64,000 nt of DNA from an uncultured Alteromonadaceae bacterium. Lineage in GTDB: Bacteria > Pseudomonadota > Gammaproteobacteria > Enterobacterales > Alteromonadaceae. The position numbers and the translations under genes were made by a program. Below, one piece after another: positions 54,881 to 63,169 of this stretch. Every line of letters starts with the position of its first letter. Positions within the stretch are counted from its first letter, which is position 1. The stretch lies in contig CANLWS010000002.1 of NCBI GenBank assembly GCA_947494925.1, positions 372,001 through 436,000 on the forward strand. Reading direction: 5' to 3'. The notes beneath the pieces were generated by a model. It worked only from the letters and a program-made list of their open reading frames with translations. It made no database searches and was not told the DNA's origin.

Positions 54881-55137
54881 GATTAATATTTATCCTTTCA
54901 CTGAATTAGCATTGAACTTATTGCATGGGCTCGTTGATTAATGCCCGCTGAAACGAGTTCAGCAGCCCTATTCGATTTCCTCTGTTTGATCATCGCTTAT
55001 GGCTTTGTGATCTCAGTACTTCCCTTTTTCGTCAGTGAATATAACGAGAGCTCGTGGTTACCAGCGTTTGAGTGAACGTGGTATTTTGATAAAAAATCGT
55101 GGAAAATATTCACCTCACTTTAGGATGGCGATTGTAA

Positions 55138-56709
55138 ATGCTCAGGATACAAACTTTGGGTGGGCTAAGTATTAAGGTCGGAGATAGGGATTTACCCCTG
55201 CCGCCGTCCAAAAAGACACGTGCATTATTGGCTTACCTGCTGTTAACCACCCGCCCGCATCGTAGGGACAGATTGTGTGAATTGTTTTGGGAAATTCCAG
55301 ATGATCCCCGTGGAGCACTGCGCTGGTCATTAAGCAAACTGCGAGCTATTGTGAATGACTCAACGAGAACTCGATTACTGGCGGACCGGGAAAGAGTCGA
55401 ACTGGCTACTGATGATGTGACAATTGACATCAAAACCATAGAAATTCAACTTGGGCTCGCAGGTCTGACTACAAACGAACTCTGCGAGTTAGCCGCACAA
55501 CTAGACGAAATCTTGCTCGATGGAATTGATTTGCCGAGTCATGGCGCCTTCCAGGATTGGTTAACGTCAGAACGGAAGAATATATCCCGGCTTCGGTCAG
55601 ACGTAGCTAAACGTTTGTCACAACACCCGGATATGGCGCCAGAAGAAAGTCTAAGTTGGAACAAGCTCTGGTTGGAAACCGAGCCATATAGCACCGAGGC
55701 TGGCAAGCAGTTACTTCTTCGCCTGCGTCAGTTGGGTCATGAACTGGAAGCCATCAACCTGTCTAAAGAACTGGAGAGTAGATTCAACAAAGCCGGGATC
55801 ACCTGGCCTGCTCTCTCAACAACCGATATACAGGATGAGCAGCCAACACAGGCTGCCCGGCAACTTCTTGCTCGTCAAAAAATACAATTCTGTGAGACCA
55901 GTGATAAAGTGCGTATTGCTTATGCCACAGTTGGCGAAGGTGCACCTTTAGTAAAAGCAGCAAATTGGCTGAGCCACCTTGAACTTGATTGGGAAGCGCC
56001 AATCTGGAGCCCACTTTTTCGAGAGCTTGCCCGAGATCATTTCTTTGTGCGCTACGATGAACGAGGCAACGGCCTGTCCGATTGGGATGTTGCCGATATT
56101 TCATTCGACGCATTCGTAAAAGACCTCGAAACCCTGGTCGATGCCCTGGAACTGGAGAAATTTCCGTTGCTCGGGATATCTCAAGGCGCAGCTGTCTCTA
56201 TCGAATATGCAGTCCGTCATCCTGAAAGAGTGTCGCACCTTGTCCTATTTGGGGCTTATGCCAAGGGATGGCGCATAGACGCTACTCCAGAAACAATAAA
56301 AGAGCGGGAAGCTGTCATGACGCTGACAGAAACGGGTTGGGGACAAGATAACCCGGCATACCGACAGATTTTTTCATCTACTTTTATGCCAAACGCAAGT
56401 TCCGATGAGCTAAATTGGTTCAATGAGTTTCAACGTCAGACAACCTCCCCAAAAAATGCAGCCCGTTTTCAGTCGGCGTTTGGCGATATTGATGTGCGAC
56501 ACCAGCTGGCTAAAGTCAACGTCCCTACACTCGTTATTCACTCGGTTGGCGACAAACGGATCCCGGTTGAGGTCGGGCGCGAAATTGCTGCATCCATACC
56601 AAACGCAGAGTTTTACTGTCTCGATAGTGAAAATCATTTGTTGATTGGCCAGGAAGCAGCATCTCAAAAGTTCGTGGATGTCGTGAGAGAGTTTATTGAT
56701 CAAAGATGA
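55138..56709 (+). CDS. Fusion of SARP/BTAD-type regulator and alpha/beta hydrolase
   Basis: The 523 residues have three parts. About 1-95: a winged-helix domain (LRIQTLGGLSIKVGDRDLPLPPSKKTRALLAYLLLTTRPHRRDRLCELFW). About 100-235: a BTAD-like helical domain (WNKLWLETEPYSTEAGKQLLLRLRQLGHELEAINLSKELE). About 245-523: an alpha/beta hydrolase with FVRYDERGNGLSD, elbow GISQGAA (Ser348), Asp in HSVGDKRIP and His in DSENHLL. No transmembrane segment. A cytoplasmic regulator sensing or hydrolysing an ester or similar small molecule is inferred; adenylate-cyclase-linked relatives exist. The neighbours are an orphan sigma factor and a small membrane protein operon. Confidence 0.88.
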   Translation: MLRIQTLGGLSIKVGDRDLPLPPSKKTRALLAYLLLTTRPHRRDRLCELFWEIPDDPRGALRWSLSKLRAIVNDSTRTRLLADRERVELATDDVTIDIKTIEIQLGLAGLTTNELCELAAQLDEILLDGIDLPSHGAFQDWLTSERKNISRLRSDVAKRLSQHPDMAPEESLSWNKLWLETEPYSTEAGKQLLLRLRQLGHELEAINLSKELESRFNKAGITWPALSTTDIQDEQPTQAARQLLARQKIQFCETSDKVRIAYATVGEGAPLVKAANWLSHLELDWEAPIWSPLFRELARDHFFVRYDERGNGLSDWDVADISFDAFVKDLETLVDALELEKFPLLGISQGAAVSIEYAVRHPERVSHLVLFGAYAKGWRIDATPETIKEREAVMTLTETGWGQDNPAYRQIFSSTFMPNASSDELNWFNEFQRQTTSPKNAARFQSAFGDIDVRHQLAKVNVPTLVIHSVGDKRIPVEVGREIAASIPNAEFYCLDSENHLLIGQEAASQKFVDVVREFIDQR

Positions 56710-56867
56710 GTATTTAAGATTCTTTTCTGACCAATCTGCCATCTCGAGAGAGCCGCTTCGGTTTGAAGTTTAAGCTGAAAGGAGTAGCTTCTTGGCACCT
56801 GACGGCTCCAATACAGATCTCTGCACCAAAGAATAGCAGCTATAAGCCTAATGACATTGTAACTATC

Positions 56868-57089
56868 TCAATTTCCCCTCTTCGTTAGTAACCGCGTTGA
56901 GACTGGTACGACTATGTAAGAAATTATCGGCACAATGATACCTACAGCCACTATGACATTGAGCAACTTATTATCTGTAATATATCGGGCCACAAAGTCT
57001 GGGATGAAATAAACCAGGGGTAGCAGTGTGCAAAAAGAAATCAGCGCCATTATATGTTGATTAGGTGTTTTCATATTATTCATAGTCAT
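56868..57089 (-). CDS. Small membrane protein of unknown function
   Basis: ATG at 57089 directly follows AAAGGAAGTC and is preferred to a codon at 57137. The 73 residues have two hydrophobic helices (HIMALISFCTLLPLVYFIPDFV and LLNVIVAVGIIVPIISYIVVPVSTRLL). No function is known. It lies 53 bases after the isochorismatase gene and may be third in the pirin-isochorismatase unit. Confidence 0.6.
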   Translation of the reverse strand: MTMNNMKTPNQHIMALISFCTLLPLVYFIPDFVARYITDNKLLNVIVAVGIIVPIISYIVVPVSTRLLTKRGN

Positions 57090-57142
57090 GACTTCCTTTG
57101 AGATTTCTGAATAATGGCCGCGCTCACGCACGGCCAAAACGA

Positions 57143-57766
57143 TTAGTTCTGATTACTGGCTTGTAAGTAGCTGTTATAAACCCAGCGATAACTGGTGTGT
57201 TCTCCTAATACGCCACCTAAGGCCATACCATGCTCACTCCGCCAATCGTCCATTACTTCCGCCAGCACAGAAGCCCATGTAACCACTTTCACGCCAGCCT
57301 GTGTCATCCGATGCATAGCAGCATCAGTGACTCCTTTGTTCCACGTCCCAGATGCATCAACAACTGCATAAACGTCATACCCTTCAGCAACTGCTGAAAT
57401 GGCGGGAAACAGTAAACAGACGTCAGTCACAATACCTGCCATGATAATCTTCTTACGACCTGTAACTTCAATAGCCTGTTTAAACTCCGGGCTTTTCCAA
57501 GCATTAATTTCGCCAGCACGCTCGATGACGTCGTCACCTAAGATATTTGTAACCTCAGGCATAATAGGACCATTAGGGCCATCTGGCATGCTTGCAGTGA
57601 TAATAGACGGCATGCCAACAGTCTTAGCCAATGAGCACAAACCCTTGATATTTTGAGTCATCAGGTGAGGATCCTGGTCTCTACAACTAACAAGTAAACC
57701 TGTCTGATGATCAATCATGGCTAATACGGCGTTGTCCGTTGTCAGCATTTCAGTAAATTTATTCAT
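57143..57766 (-). CDS. Isochorismatase-family cysteine hydrolase (YcaC-like)
   Basis: The 207 residues have the cysteine-hydrolase triad: Asp19 in MIDHQTGLL, Lys91 in AWKSPEF, and nucleophile Cys117 in GIVTDVCLLFPAISA. The long tail RSEHGMALGGVLGEHTSYRWVYNSYL matches YcaC-type hydrolases, whose natural substrate is unknown. It starts 25 bases after the pirin gene, in an operon divergent from a LysR regulator. Confidence 0.9.
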   Translation of the reverse strand: MNKFTEMLTTDNAVLAMIDHQTGLLVSCRDQDPHLMTQNIKGLCSLAKTVGMPSIITASMPDGPNGPIMPEVTNILGDDVIERAGEINAWKSPEFKQAIEVTGRKKIIMAGIVTDVCLLFPAISAVAEGYDVYAVVDASGTWNKGVTDAAMHRMTQAGVKVVTWASVLAEVMDDWRSEHGMALGGVLGEHTSYRWVYNSYLQASNQN

Positions 57767-57790
57767 TTCTATCTCCTTATTAATTGCGAT

Positions 57791-58474
57791 TTATTGATGC
57801 ACGGCTATCAGACTTAGGGGAGTAATCGCTTTTGTCTCAAAATTAGTGCTTCGGATCAGGTCACCGTCTTGCACGATTTGGCTATCATTTAGTTCAATAA
57901 ACTCAGCAGTTCCACCTGTGATATATACCAAAGACTCGTTTGGCAATTGAAAGTTTTCCCCAACATTAAGCTTCACAATGTCAATGAATATGGAGTTGTC
58001 GAAAGTGTCTGACTGCTGTTTATTCCCCCCATAAATACGAGTCACGCCTGTTGTTTTTGGGGAGTAATACTTGTAACCCGCAGGTTCGCCTTTTATCTGG
58101 GGTAATGCCCACAATTGAATCATGCGATTTTTTTTGAGATCAGGGTTAATCTCGTTATGAGAGAACCCCTCACCTCCCGCACGTTGTACCTGTACATCAC
58201 CCGCTTCCAATTCTTGTCCATTTTCTAATGATCCAGCATGACTAACGCGCCCCTCAATCATCACTGAAATCACATCAATCTCCAGATGTGAATGCATCCC
58301 TGTTTCCCCGCGCGGATTAAATTGTGCATCGGCCAAATAAACAAAATTACCTAAGCCTTCAGACGTAACAGGAGATTTGTGCTGACCAAACAACCTGGAG
58401 TCTGTCACTATTCGATGTTCACGGAGCCCCGCAAAACCACCTAATTTAAGAGTGTTTTTTGAAAGTACCTGCAT
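57791..58474 (-). CDS. Pirin family bicupin protein
   Basis: ATG at 58474 follows GGAAGGCGAG; the frame is open to a TTG at 58489. The 227 residues have the pirin N-terminal domain: GLREHRIVTDSRLFG, FNPRGETGMHSHLEIDVISVMIEGRVSHAG (histidines for metal), and AGDVQVQRAGGEGFSHNEIN. The C-terminal cupin is degenerate. Some pirins have quercetinase activity; the function here is undefined. It is first in a leftward operon. Confidence 0.88.
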   Translation of the reverse strand: MQVLSKNTLKLGGFAGLREHRIVTDSRLFGQHKSPVTSEGLGNFVYLADAQFNPRGETGMHSHLEIDVISVMIEGRVSHAGSLENGQELEAGDVQVQRAGGEGFSHNEINPDLKKNRMIQLWALPQIKGEPAGYKYYSPKTTGVTRIYGGNKQQSDTFDNSIFIDIVKLNVGENFQLPNESLVYITGGTAEFIELNDSQIVQDGDLIRSTNFETKAITPLSLIAVHQ

Positions 58475-58545
58475 CTCGCCTTCCTGCAATTTTTATGGAT
58501 AGGGCAATCATAGAGGCTGATGACTGTTTTATAAATAGAGAGTTA

Positions 58546-58569
58546 TTGATAAGATAATTCCATTATCAA
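58546..58569. promoter_or_regulatory. Inverted repeat in the pirin/LysR divergent region
   Basis: TTGATAA (58546-58552), 10 bases, TTATCAA (58563-58569): perfect 7-bp arms containing the T-N11-A core expected of LysR-type sites. It ends 16 bases before the LysR start codon and so could mediate autorepression and control of the pirin operon. Confidence 0.6.
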
Positions 58570-58585
58570 CAACAATTAAAACTAT

Positions 58586-59485
58586 GTGAACCAAGATATT
58601 AATGACCTCTTAGTCTTTCTTTCTGTGGCAGAAGCAGGAAGCTTTACCGTTGCTGCAAAACGTTTAGGCATGCCTAAAGCCAATGTTAGTCGCAAGGTTT
58701 CTCGGTTGGAACAAAGGCTAGGTGTAACCTTACTGGAAAGGTCAACACGCTCTCAACATCTAACCGAAGTCGGAACACGTTATCTCGCCCATTGCCAGCG
58801 AATTCGTGAGGAAATTAATTTGGCCGATGCCACTGTTTCAGAAGTGCTTCATAGTTTCAAAGGTAAAATAAAAATTGGTACCTCTGTCACTATCGGTCAG
58901 CAAATAATCAAACCTGTAATTTCATCATTTTTACGTCAATATCCAGATATCAATATTGAATTAAGTTTGGTCAATCGCCAAGTCGACCTTATTGAAGAAG
59001 GCTTTGATCTATTAATTCGAGTTGGTGACTTAGAAGATTCTCGATTAGTTGGCAGACGACTAGGAAGTGCTCAAAGGAGGCTCTATGCAACCTCTTCTTA
59101 TTTGAAGCTCCGCAACAGACCGTACAAAATCGACGAACTTTGTGACGCTCAGCTATTGATAATGCGTATGCTAAGTAAAGATAACAAAATTAACCTGGAA
59201 TCTGAAAAAGGAAAAAGAACGTTTAATTTAAACCCCAGGCTTATTGTCGATGACTTCGCTGTAATAAAACAGGCAGCAATCGATGGCCAAGGTGTAGCTA
59301 TCCTGCCTAGCTACATGTGTGATGAAGAGATTAACAATGGAAAGTTGATAAACATTCTTCCTGAATGGGGCATGAGTGATATCGACATTTATGCGTTATA
59401 TCCCAAACATCGCGCAAAGATACCGAAAGTTCAGGCATTCCTTAAATTCACCAAAGAAGTATTTACTAAAAAACTATCAAAATGA
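58586..59485 (+). CDS. LysR family transcriptional regulator
   Basis: The 299 residues have an N-terminal winged helix-turn-helix (DLLVFLSVAEAGSFTVAAKRLGMPKANVSRKVSRLEQRLGVTLLERSTRSQHLTEVG) and a substrate-binding domain (IKIGTSVTIGQQIIKPVISSFLRQYPDINIELSL). The effector is unknown. GTG start. Divergent from the pirin-isochorismatase operon, its most likely target. Confidence 0.94.
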   Translation: MNQDINDLLVFLSVAEAGSFTVAAKRLGMPKANVSRKVSRLEQRLGVTLLERSTRSQHLTEVGTRYLAHCQRIREEINLADATVSEVLHSFKGKIKIGTSVTIGQQIIKPVISSFLRQYPDINIELSLVNRQVDLIEEGFDLLIRVGDLEDSRLVGRRLGSAQRRLYATSSYLKLRNRPYKIDELCDAQLLIMRMLSKDNKINLESEKGKRTFNLNPRLIVDDFAVIKQAAIDGQGVAILPSYMCDEEINNGKLINILPEWGMSDIDIYALYPKHRAKIPKVQAFLKFTKEVFTKKLSK

Positions 59486-59655
59486 ATGGTCACAAGCCGT
59501 AATGATTTAACCGTCTAAATATCTCCCGAATGTCAGAAAAGGACTAATTGTTCAAAACGATTAGTCGAACTGCGAGGCTTCTCACTCTCCCTTTATTTCT
59601 TCGAATTCAAAACGCGAAAAACCCTCAGCAAGTGCGGGTTTCTCTAATAAACTTC

Positions 59656-59701
59656 GGTCGGGATTGCGAAATACTTCGCTGTATTTCGTCGCTTCGCGAC
59701 C
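59656..59701. other. Structured intergenic sequence before tRNA-Ser
   Basis: CGAAATAC (59667-59674) pairs with GTATTTCG (59681-59688), enclosed by GGTCG/CGACC (59656-59660, 59697-59701). Just upstream, AAACCCT..GCGGGTTT (about 59620-59642) could also fold. No protein gene is supported in 59486-59758; it may be remnant RNA structure or an uncharacterised small RNA. Confidence 0.35.
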
Positions 59702-59717
59702 AGCCTGCGTATAAACG

Positions 59718-59750
59718 AAAAAGGCCCCGCGAATTACGCGGGGCCTTTTT
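59718..59750 (-). terminator. Terminator downstream of tRNA-Ser
   Basis: GGCCCCGCG (59723-59731), loop AATTA, CGCGGGGCC (59737-59745), flanked by five A and five T. It lies 9 bases past the tRNA 3' end on the minus strand. Confidence 0.92.
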
Positions 59751-59758
59751 CATTTATA

Positions 59759-59848
59759 TGGCGGAGAGGGAGGGATTCGAACCCTCGTTAGGGGTTAACC
59801 TAAACACACTTTCCAGGCGTGCGCCTTCAGCCACTCAGCCACCTCTCC
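59759..59848 (-). tRNA. tRNA-Ser (GGA)
   Basis: The 90-base gene starts GGAGAGGTGGC on the minus strand, has a D-arm with GAGTGGCTGAAGGC, the anticodon GGA (complement of TCC at 59812-59814), a long variable arm (TTAGGTTAACCCCTAA), T-arm GGTTCGAATCC, and encoded CCA. The long variable arm is typical of class II serine tRNAs. Confidence 0.97.
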
Positions 59849-59951
59849 ATATTAAATACACTATTTTATTAGACTCAGCTAATGCGCCTGAGTTAAACGT
59901 CTCGCGAACTGCGAAGCGCGGCGTATATTAGGGAATTCACCCGCATGAATC

Positions 59952-59977
59952 AAGCCTAAAACGATATTTTTAGGCTT
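59952..59977. other. Hairpin downstream of nadA
   Basis: AAGCCTAAAA (59952-59961) pairs with TTTTAGGCTT (59968-59977). It lies 31 bases past the nadA stop on the minus strand, without a T-run there. The region 59849-60007 holds no other feature. Confidence 0.4.
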
Positions 59978-60007
59978 ATTGTTGAATTTTACTGCGATAC
60001 CCTGATT

Positions 60008-61066
60008 TTAAGCGTTGCCTTTAACTGTCAGTTTATTTTGGGCTGAGAAATCTAACATGCGGTTAAGTGGAACTAGCGCTTGTTTCCGAAGACTGTCATC
60101 GACGAATATTTCATGGCCACTGGTATCGGTTAAAGATTTGTATATTGCCTGTAATCCATTCATTGCCATCCAAGGACAATGCGCACAGCTTTTGCAGGTT
60201 GCACCGTTTCCACCGGTAGGCGCTTCCATGAAGGTTTTATTGGGCTCCAACTGCTGCATTTTGTAGAAAATGCCCCTATCAGTTGCAACTATGAATTTTT
60301 CGTTAGGTAACGTTCTTGATGCATTAATCAACTGAGTAGTAGAACCCACCGCATCTGCCATATCAACAACACTTGCAGGTGACTCTGGGTGTACCAAAAT
60401 GGCGGCGTCGGGGTGTAAATGTTTCATATCCTTTAATGACTTGGCCGAAAACTCATCATGCACGATACATTCACCGTGCCACATCAACATGTCTGCGCCG
60501 GTTTGCTTGGCGATGTATGCACCCAGATGTCTGTCGGGGCCCCAAATTATTTTTTCGCCCATTGCATCCAGGTGCTCGACTATTTCCAATGCAATACTGG
60601 ACGTAACCACCCAATCAGCCCTGGCTTTCACCGCAGCAGAAGTATTGGCGTAAACCACAACGGTATGGTCTGGGTGAGCATCACAAAAAGCCGAAAACTC
60701 TTTAATCGGGCAGCCCAAATCCAGTGAACATGTGGCTTCGAGTGTTGGCATTAGTATTGTCTTCTCTGGGCTTAGGATTTTGGCAGTTTCTCCCATAAAT
60801 CGCACACCAGCGACTATCAGCGTATCAGCCTCGCAGTCGCGGCCAAACCTGGCCATCTCCAGAGAATCAGAAATACAGCCACCAGTTTCTTCAGCCAATG
60901 CCTGAATTTCAGGATCAGTATAATAATGCGCAACCAAAGTCGCATTTTTGTCTTTCAGCAATCGTTTTATTTTTTCCACATAACCCAGCTGTTCAGCCTC
61001 AGACAGCTGAACTGGTTTTGCCGGAAAAGGATACTCGATCGCTTCAACTCTTAGAGCCTGTGCCAT
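60008..61066 (-). CDS. nadA: Quinolinate synthase NadA
   Basis: Iron-sulfur enzyme condensing iminoaspartate with dihydroxyacetone phosphate in NAD synthesis. The 352 residues have [77 protein letters not shown] and [16 protein letters not shown]. Length matches the E. coli enzyme (347). Single gene, with a TATAAT element 43 bases before the start codon. Confidence 0.97.
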   Translation of the reverse strand: MAQALRVEAIEYPFPAKPVQLSEAEQLGYVEKIKRLLKDKNATLVAHYYTDPEIQALAEETGGCISDSLEMARFGRDCEADTLIVAGVRFMGETAKILSPEKTILMPTLEATCSLDLGCPIKEFSAFCDAHPDHTVVVYANTSAAVKARADWVVTSSIALEIVEHLDAMGEKIIWGPDRHLGAYIAKQTGADMLMWHGECIVHDEFSAKSLKDMKHLHPDAAILVHPESPASVVDMADAVGSTTQLINASRTLPNEKFIVATDRGIFYKMQQLEPNKTFMEAPTGGNGATCKSCAHCPWMAMNGLQAIYKSLTDTSGHEIFVDDSLRKQALVPLNRMLDFSAQNKLTVKGNA

Positions 61067-61108
61067 TTAACTTCTCGTAAAAACGCCTGAAAACCTGTTA
61101 GGGCGCGA

Positions 61109-61114
61109 ATTATA
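61109..61114 (-). promoter_or_regulatory. Probable -10 element of the nadA promoter
   Basis: On the minus strand GGGTATAATTCG gives a perfect TATAAT, 43 bases before the nadA start codon. A -35 hexamer at 17 bases' spacing (GTGTAA) is poor. A TTGACA on the plus strand at 61142-61147 lacks a matching -10. The remainder of 61067-61375 (309 bases) shows no further feature. Confidence 0.45.
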
Positions 61115-61375
61115 CCCAAGTGTCATAAAAATTACACACTGTTGACACGTGAAATTAAGTTCAATTTTTATCCTTACCGATTAAGTGGACAAACAACCAG
61201 TAACTAGGTTTCAACAAGCAGTGCAAAAATTGATTTCCATCAACAATGCATTCGGCTTTTTCCAAAGTACATCGTGTAGTTGGAAACTCGACTATCAAAT
61301 TGCGCCAAATCAATAAGTAAGGGTCACTTTTACTTTATTCTTATCACGGATTCTGAATTGAACAGGCGAACAAAT

Positions 61376-61822
61376 ATGCAAGATGATGAACGGCATTTAT
61401 CACCTGGAGGTGATTGGCTGATTGCTAAACTCAATGATGTAATCGCCCATATCATTCGTCTGCTCGCTATATTAATGGTTTTAGTCATTGTTTGGTGTGT
61501 CGCTGATGTGATTTTTGTATTATTTGAGAAGCTCTCTGCCCCACCCCACTACCTTTTGGATCTAAACGACATATTTGCTGTGTTTGCTTCGTTCCTGGCG
61601 GTGTTGATAGCAATCGAAATATTTGCCAACATCACCCTCTATCTGCGTGATGACGTTATCCACATTCGTTTAGTCATTGCGACAGCACTAATGGCGATAG
61701 CCCGAAAGGTAATTGTTCTGGATTTTACTGCACTTGAGCCGGAATATTTGTACGGCATAGGGCTGATTGTGCTGGCACTAGGGATCACCTATTTTCTGGT
61801 TGCCTCTAAGGCTCGCACCTGA
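61376..61822 (+). CDS. PsiE-like inner-membrane protein
   Basis: ATG 61376 follows AGGCGA and begins MQDDERHLSPGGDWL; the frame is open further upstream without a good start. The 148 residues have four hydrophobic helices (IIRLLAILMVLVIVWCVADVIFVLF, IFAVFASFLAVLIAIEIFANI, HIRLVIATALMAIARKVIVLD, YGIGLIVLALGITYFLVA). The ARKVIVLDF segment after the third helix fits the phosphate-starvation-inducible PsiE family. The role is unknown. It overlaps the converging gene by 34 bases. Confidence 0.7.
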   Translation: MQDDERHLSPGGDWLIAKLNDVIAHIIRLLAILMVLVIVWCVADVIFVLFEKLSAPPHYLLDLNDIFAVFASFLAVLIAIEIFANITLYLRDDVIHIRLVIATALMAIARKVIVLDFTALEPEYLYGIGLIVLALGITYFLVASKART

Positions 61823-62886
61823 CTAGCATTATCAGAAAAACAAGGTAATACATCCTCTTCGAAATAAGGTGCCTGATTTACCCAAAACATATAATCTACC
61901 TTCAGGAACTGACTGGCAAAAGAGTGCAATACTGGCACTATATTGTCTCTCATTTTCTGAACCGTCATGCTATTGGTAAGCCCAATGTAATTGCCATCTT
62001 GAATAGCAATACCTAAGGGCACCTTGTATTGGTTTTCATGCATCATGGCCAACGCATGATTGAGCTGCCCCTTGCGTCTTATCATCAGATCTGGTGCTCC
62101 CAACCCCACTCCTATCTGCTCACCATGTCGATAAATTGACTTGAGAAGTCCTTTATCATCCCAGGGTAGCCATTCTCCCGGCATAAAGTTGGCATACTGC
62201 AACGTAGTTGATTGATTGAAAGCGTGCCCGAGACCCGACATTATAAGTTTTATCGAAGCTAGGTAAGCTTTGGGTGTAAACTCAGGATCAACTTCTTGGG
62301 ATACACCAATGGCTGTCTCCTGTAAGTTTATCCCCTCAATTCTGCCGTCAAATTGCTTCCCCAAAGCGGCCAACAGTTTAACAAAGCGTTTTTGAACCTT
62401 TGGGTTCCAGCGTTTAGCTACCCAGCCTTCAATCTTATTGTCCTGATCATACTGAGGAACCACCCCTCCCTCGAATTCAGCAGTTTGCAGATAGGCGGGC
62501 ACTGCTTTGTACTTTGGGTGAAAGGTAGCGTCTTGCAATTGAATAAAAAGTTTTTTATTTCTGCCGGCAAGGTAGGCAATATCTTTTTCTATAATCGAAA
62601 AATCATATTGACCTATACTTTTCTCCAGTTGAGCCCAGGAATACATTATTTGGGCACCTGAAAACCTGTCGGAGTCAAGAAACGGGTGGTCAACAATAAA
62701 CTCTCTATCTCTGGCAAAATAAACGAAGTGTTTAATATCCGACTGCGCAACCGGGCAAGTCGCATCGATATGATTTTTGTACTCTTGCATGTATCGTTCA
62801 GCGGGGTTTTTCCATTCAGCATAGCAGTTCTCGCCTAGCAATGCAGATACCAACAATACGATCAATCTTGTATGGGTTGTTCTCAT
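61789..62886 (-). CDS. Exported TIM-barrel-like protein (glycosidase-like)
   Basis: The 365 residues have a signal peptide (LIVLLVSALLGENCYA), then DREFIVDHPFLDSDRFSGAQIMYSWAQLEKSIGQYDFSIIEKDIAYLAGRNKKLFIQLQDATF, a pattern of barrel glycosidases (clan GH-A: 'W..LE...G.YDF..I'). A conserved-looking GINLQETAIGV and VDYMFWVNQ are candidate active-site strands. No named family is recognised and activity is unproven. ATG follows GGAAT. Confidence 0.65.
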   Translation of the reverse strand: MRTTHTRLIVLLVSALLGENCYAEWKNPAERYMQEYKNHIDATCPVAQSDIKHFVYFARDREFIVDHPFLDSDRFSGAQIMYSWAQLEKSIGQYDFSIIEKDIAYLAGRNKKLFIQLQDATFHPKYKAVPAYLQTAEFEGGVVPQYDQDNKIEGWVAKRWNPKVQKRFVKLLAALGKQFDGRIEGINLQETAIGVSQEVDPEFTPKAYLASIKLIMSGLGHAFNQSTTLQYANFMPGEWLPWDDKGLLKSIYRHGEQIGVGLGAPDLMIRRKGQLNHALAMMHENQYKVPLGIAIQDGNYIGLTNSMTVQKMRDNIVPVLHSFASQFLKVDYMFWVNQAPYFEEDVLPCFSDNASQVRALEATRK

Positions 62887-63169
62887 TACGATTATTCCGT
62901 GATTACGCTTGGTAAACTAGCTTCTTAACCAGACTACTACTTATAAAAAATTAAAGAGTAAAAAAATGTAATTTCACGATTGCGAATAATCCTATTCTAA
63001 AAATGCCCTGCTAATCACTAGGTTTTACGTGCAACCATTTCTATCCCTACAAGTACTCAATTGATATTTGGGTAAAACATGTCAGGATCATTGCCCTTCC
63101 TAGCGTCATAATTTATGGCTAAACTAGCACGCCAAACTTACCCCAATATTTGGAAAATCAGGTATCCAT

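Noticed and set aside
59548-59931. A 127-codon frame on the plus strand across the tRNA-Ser gene
   Set aside because: Its middle (AEREGFEPS...NTLSRRAPSATQPPL) is the well-known false protein produced by reading across the opposite strand of a tRNA-Ser gene.
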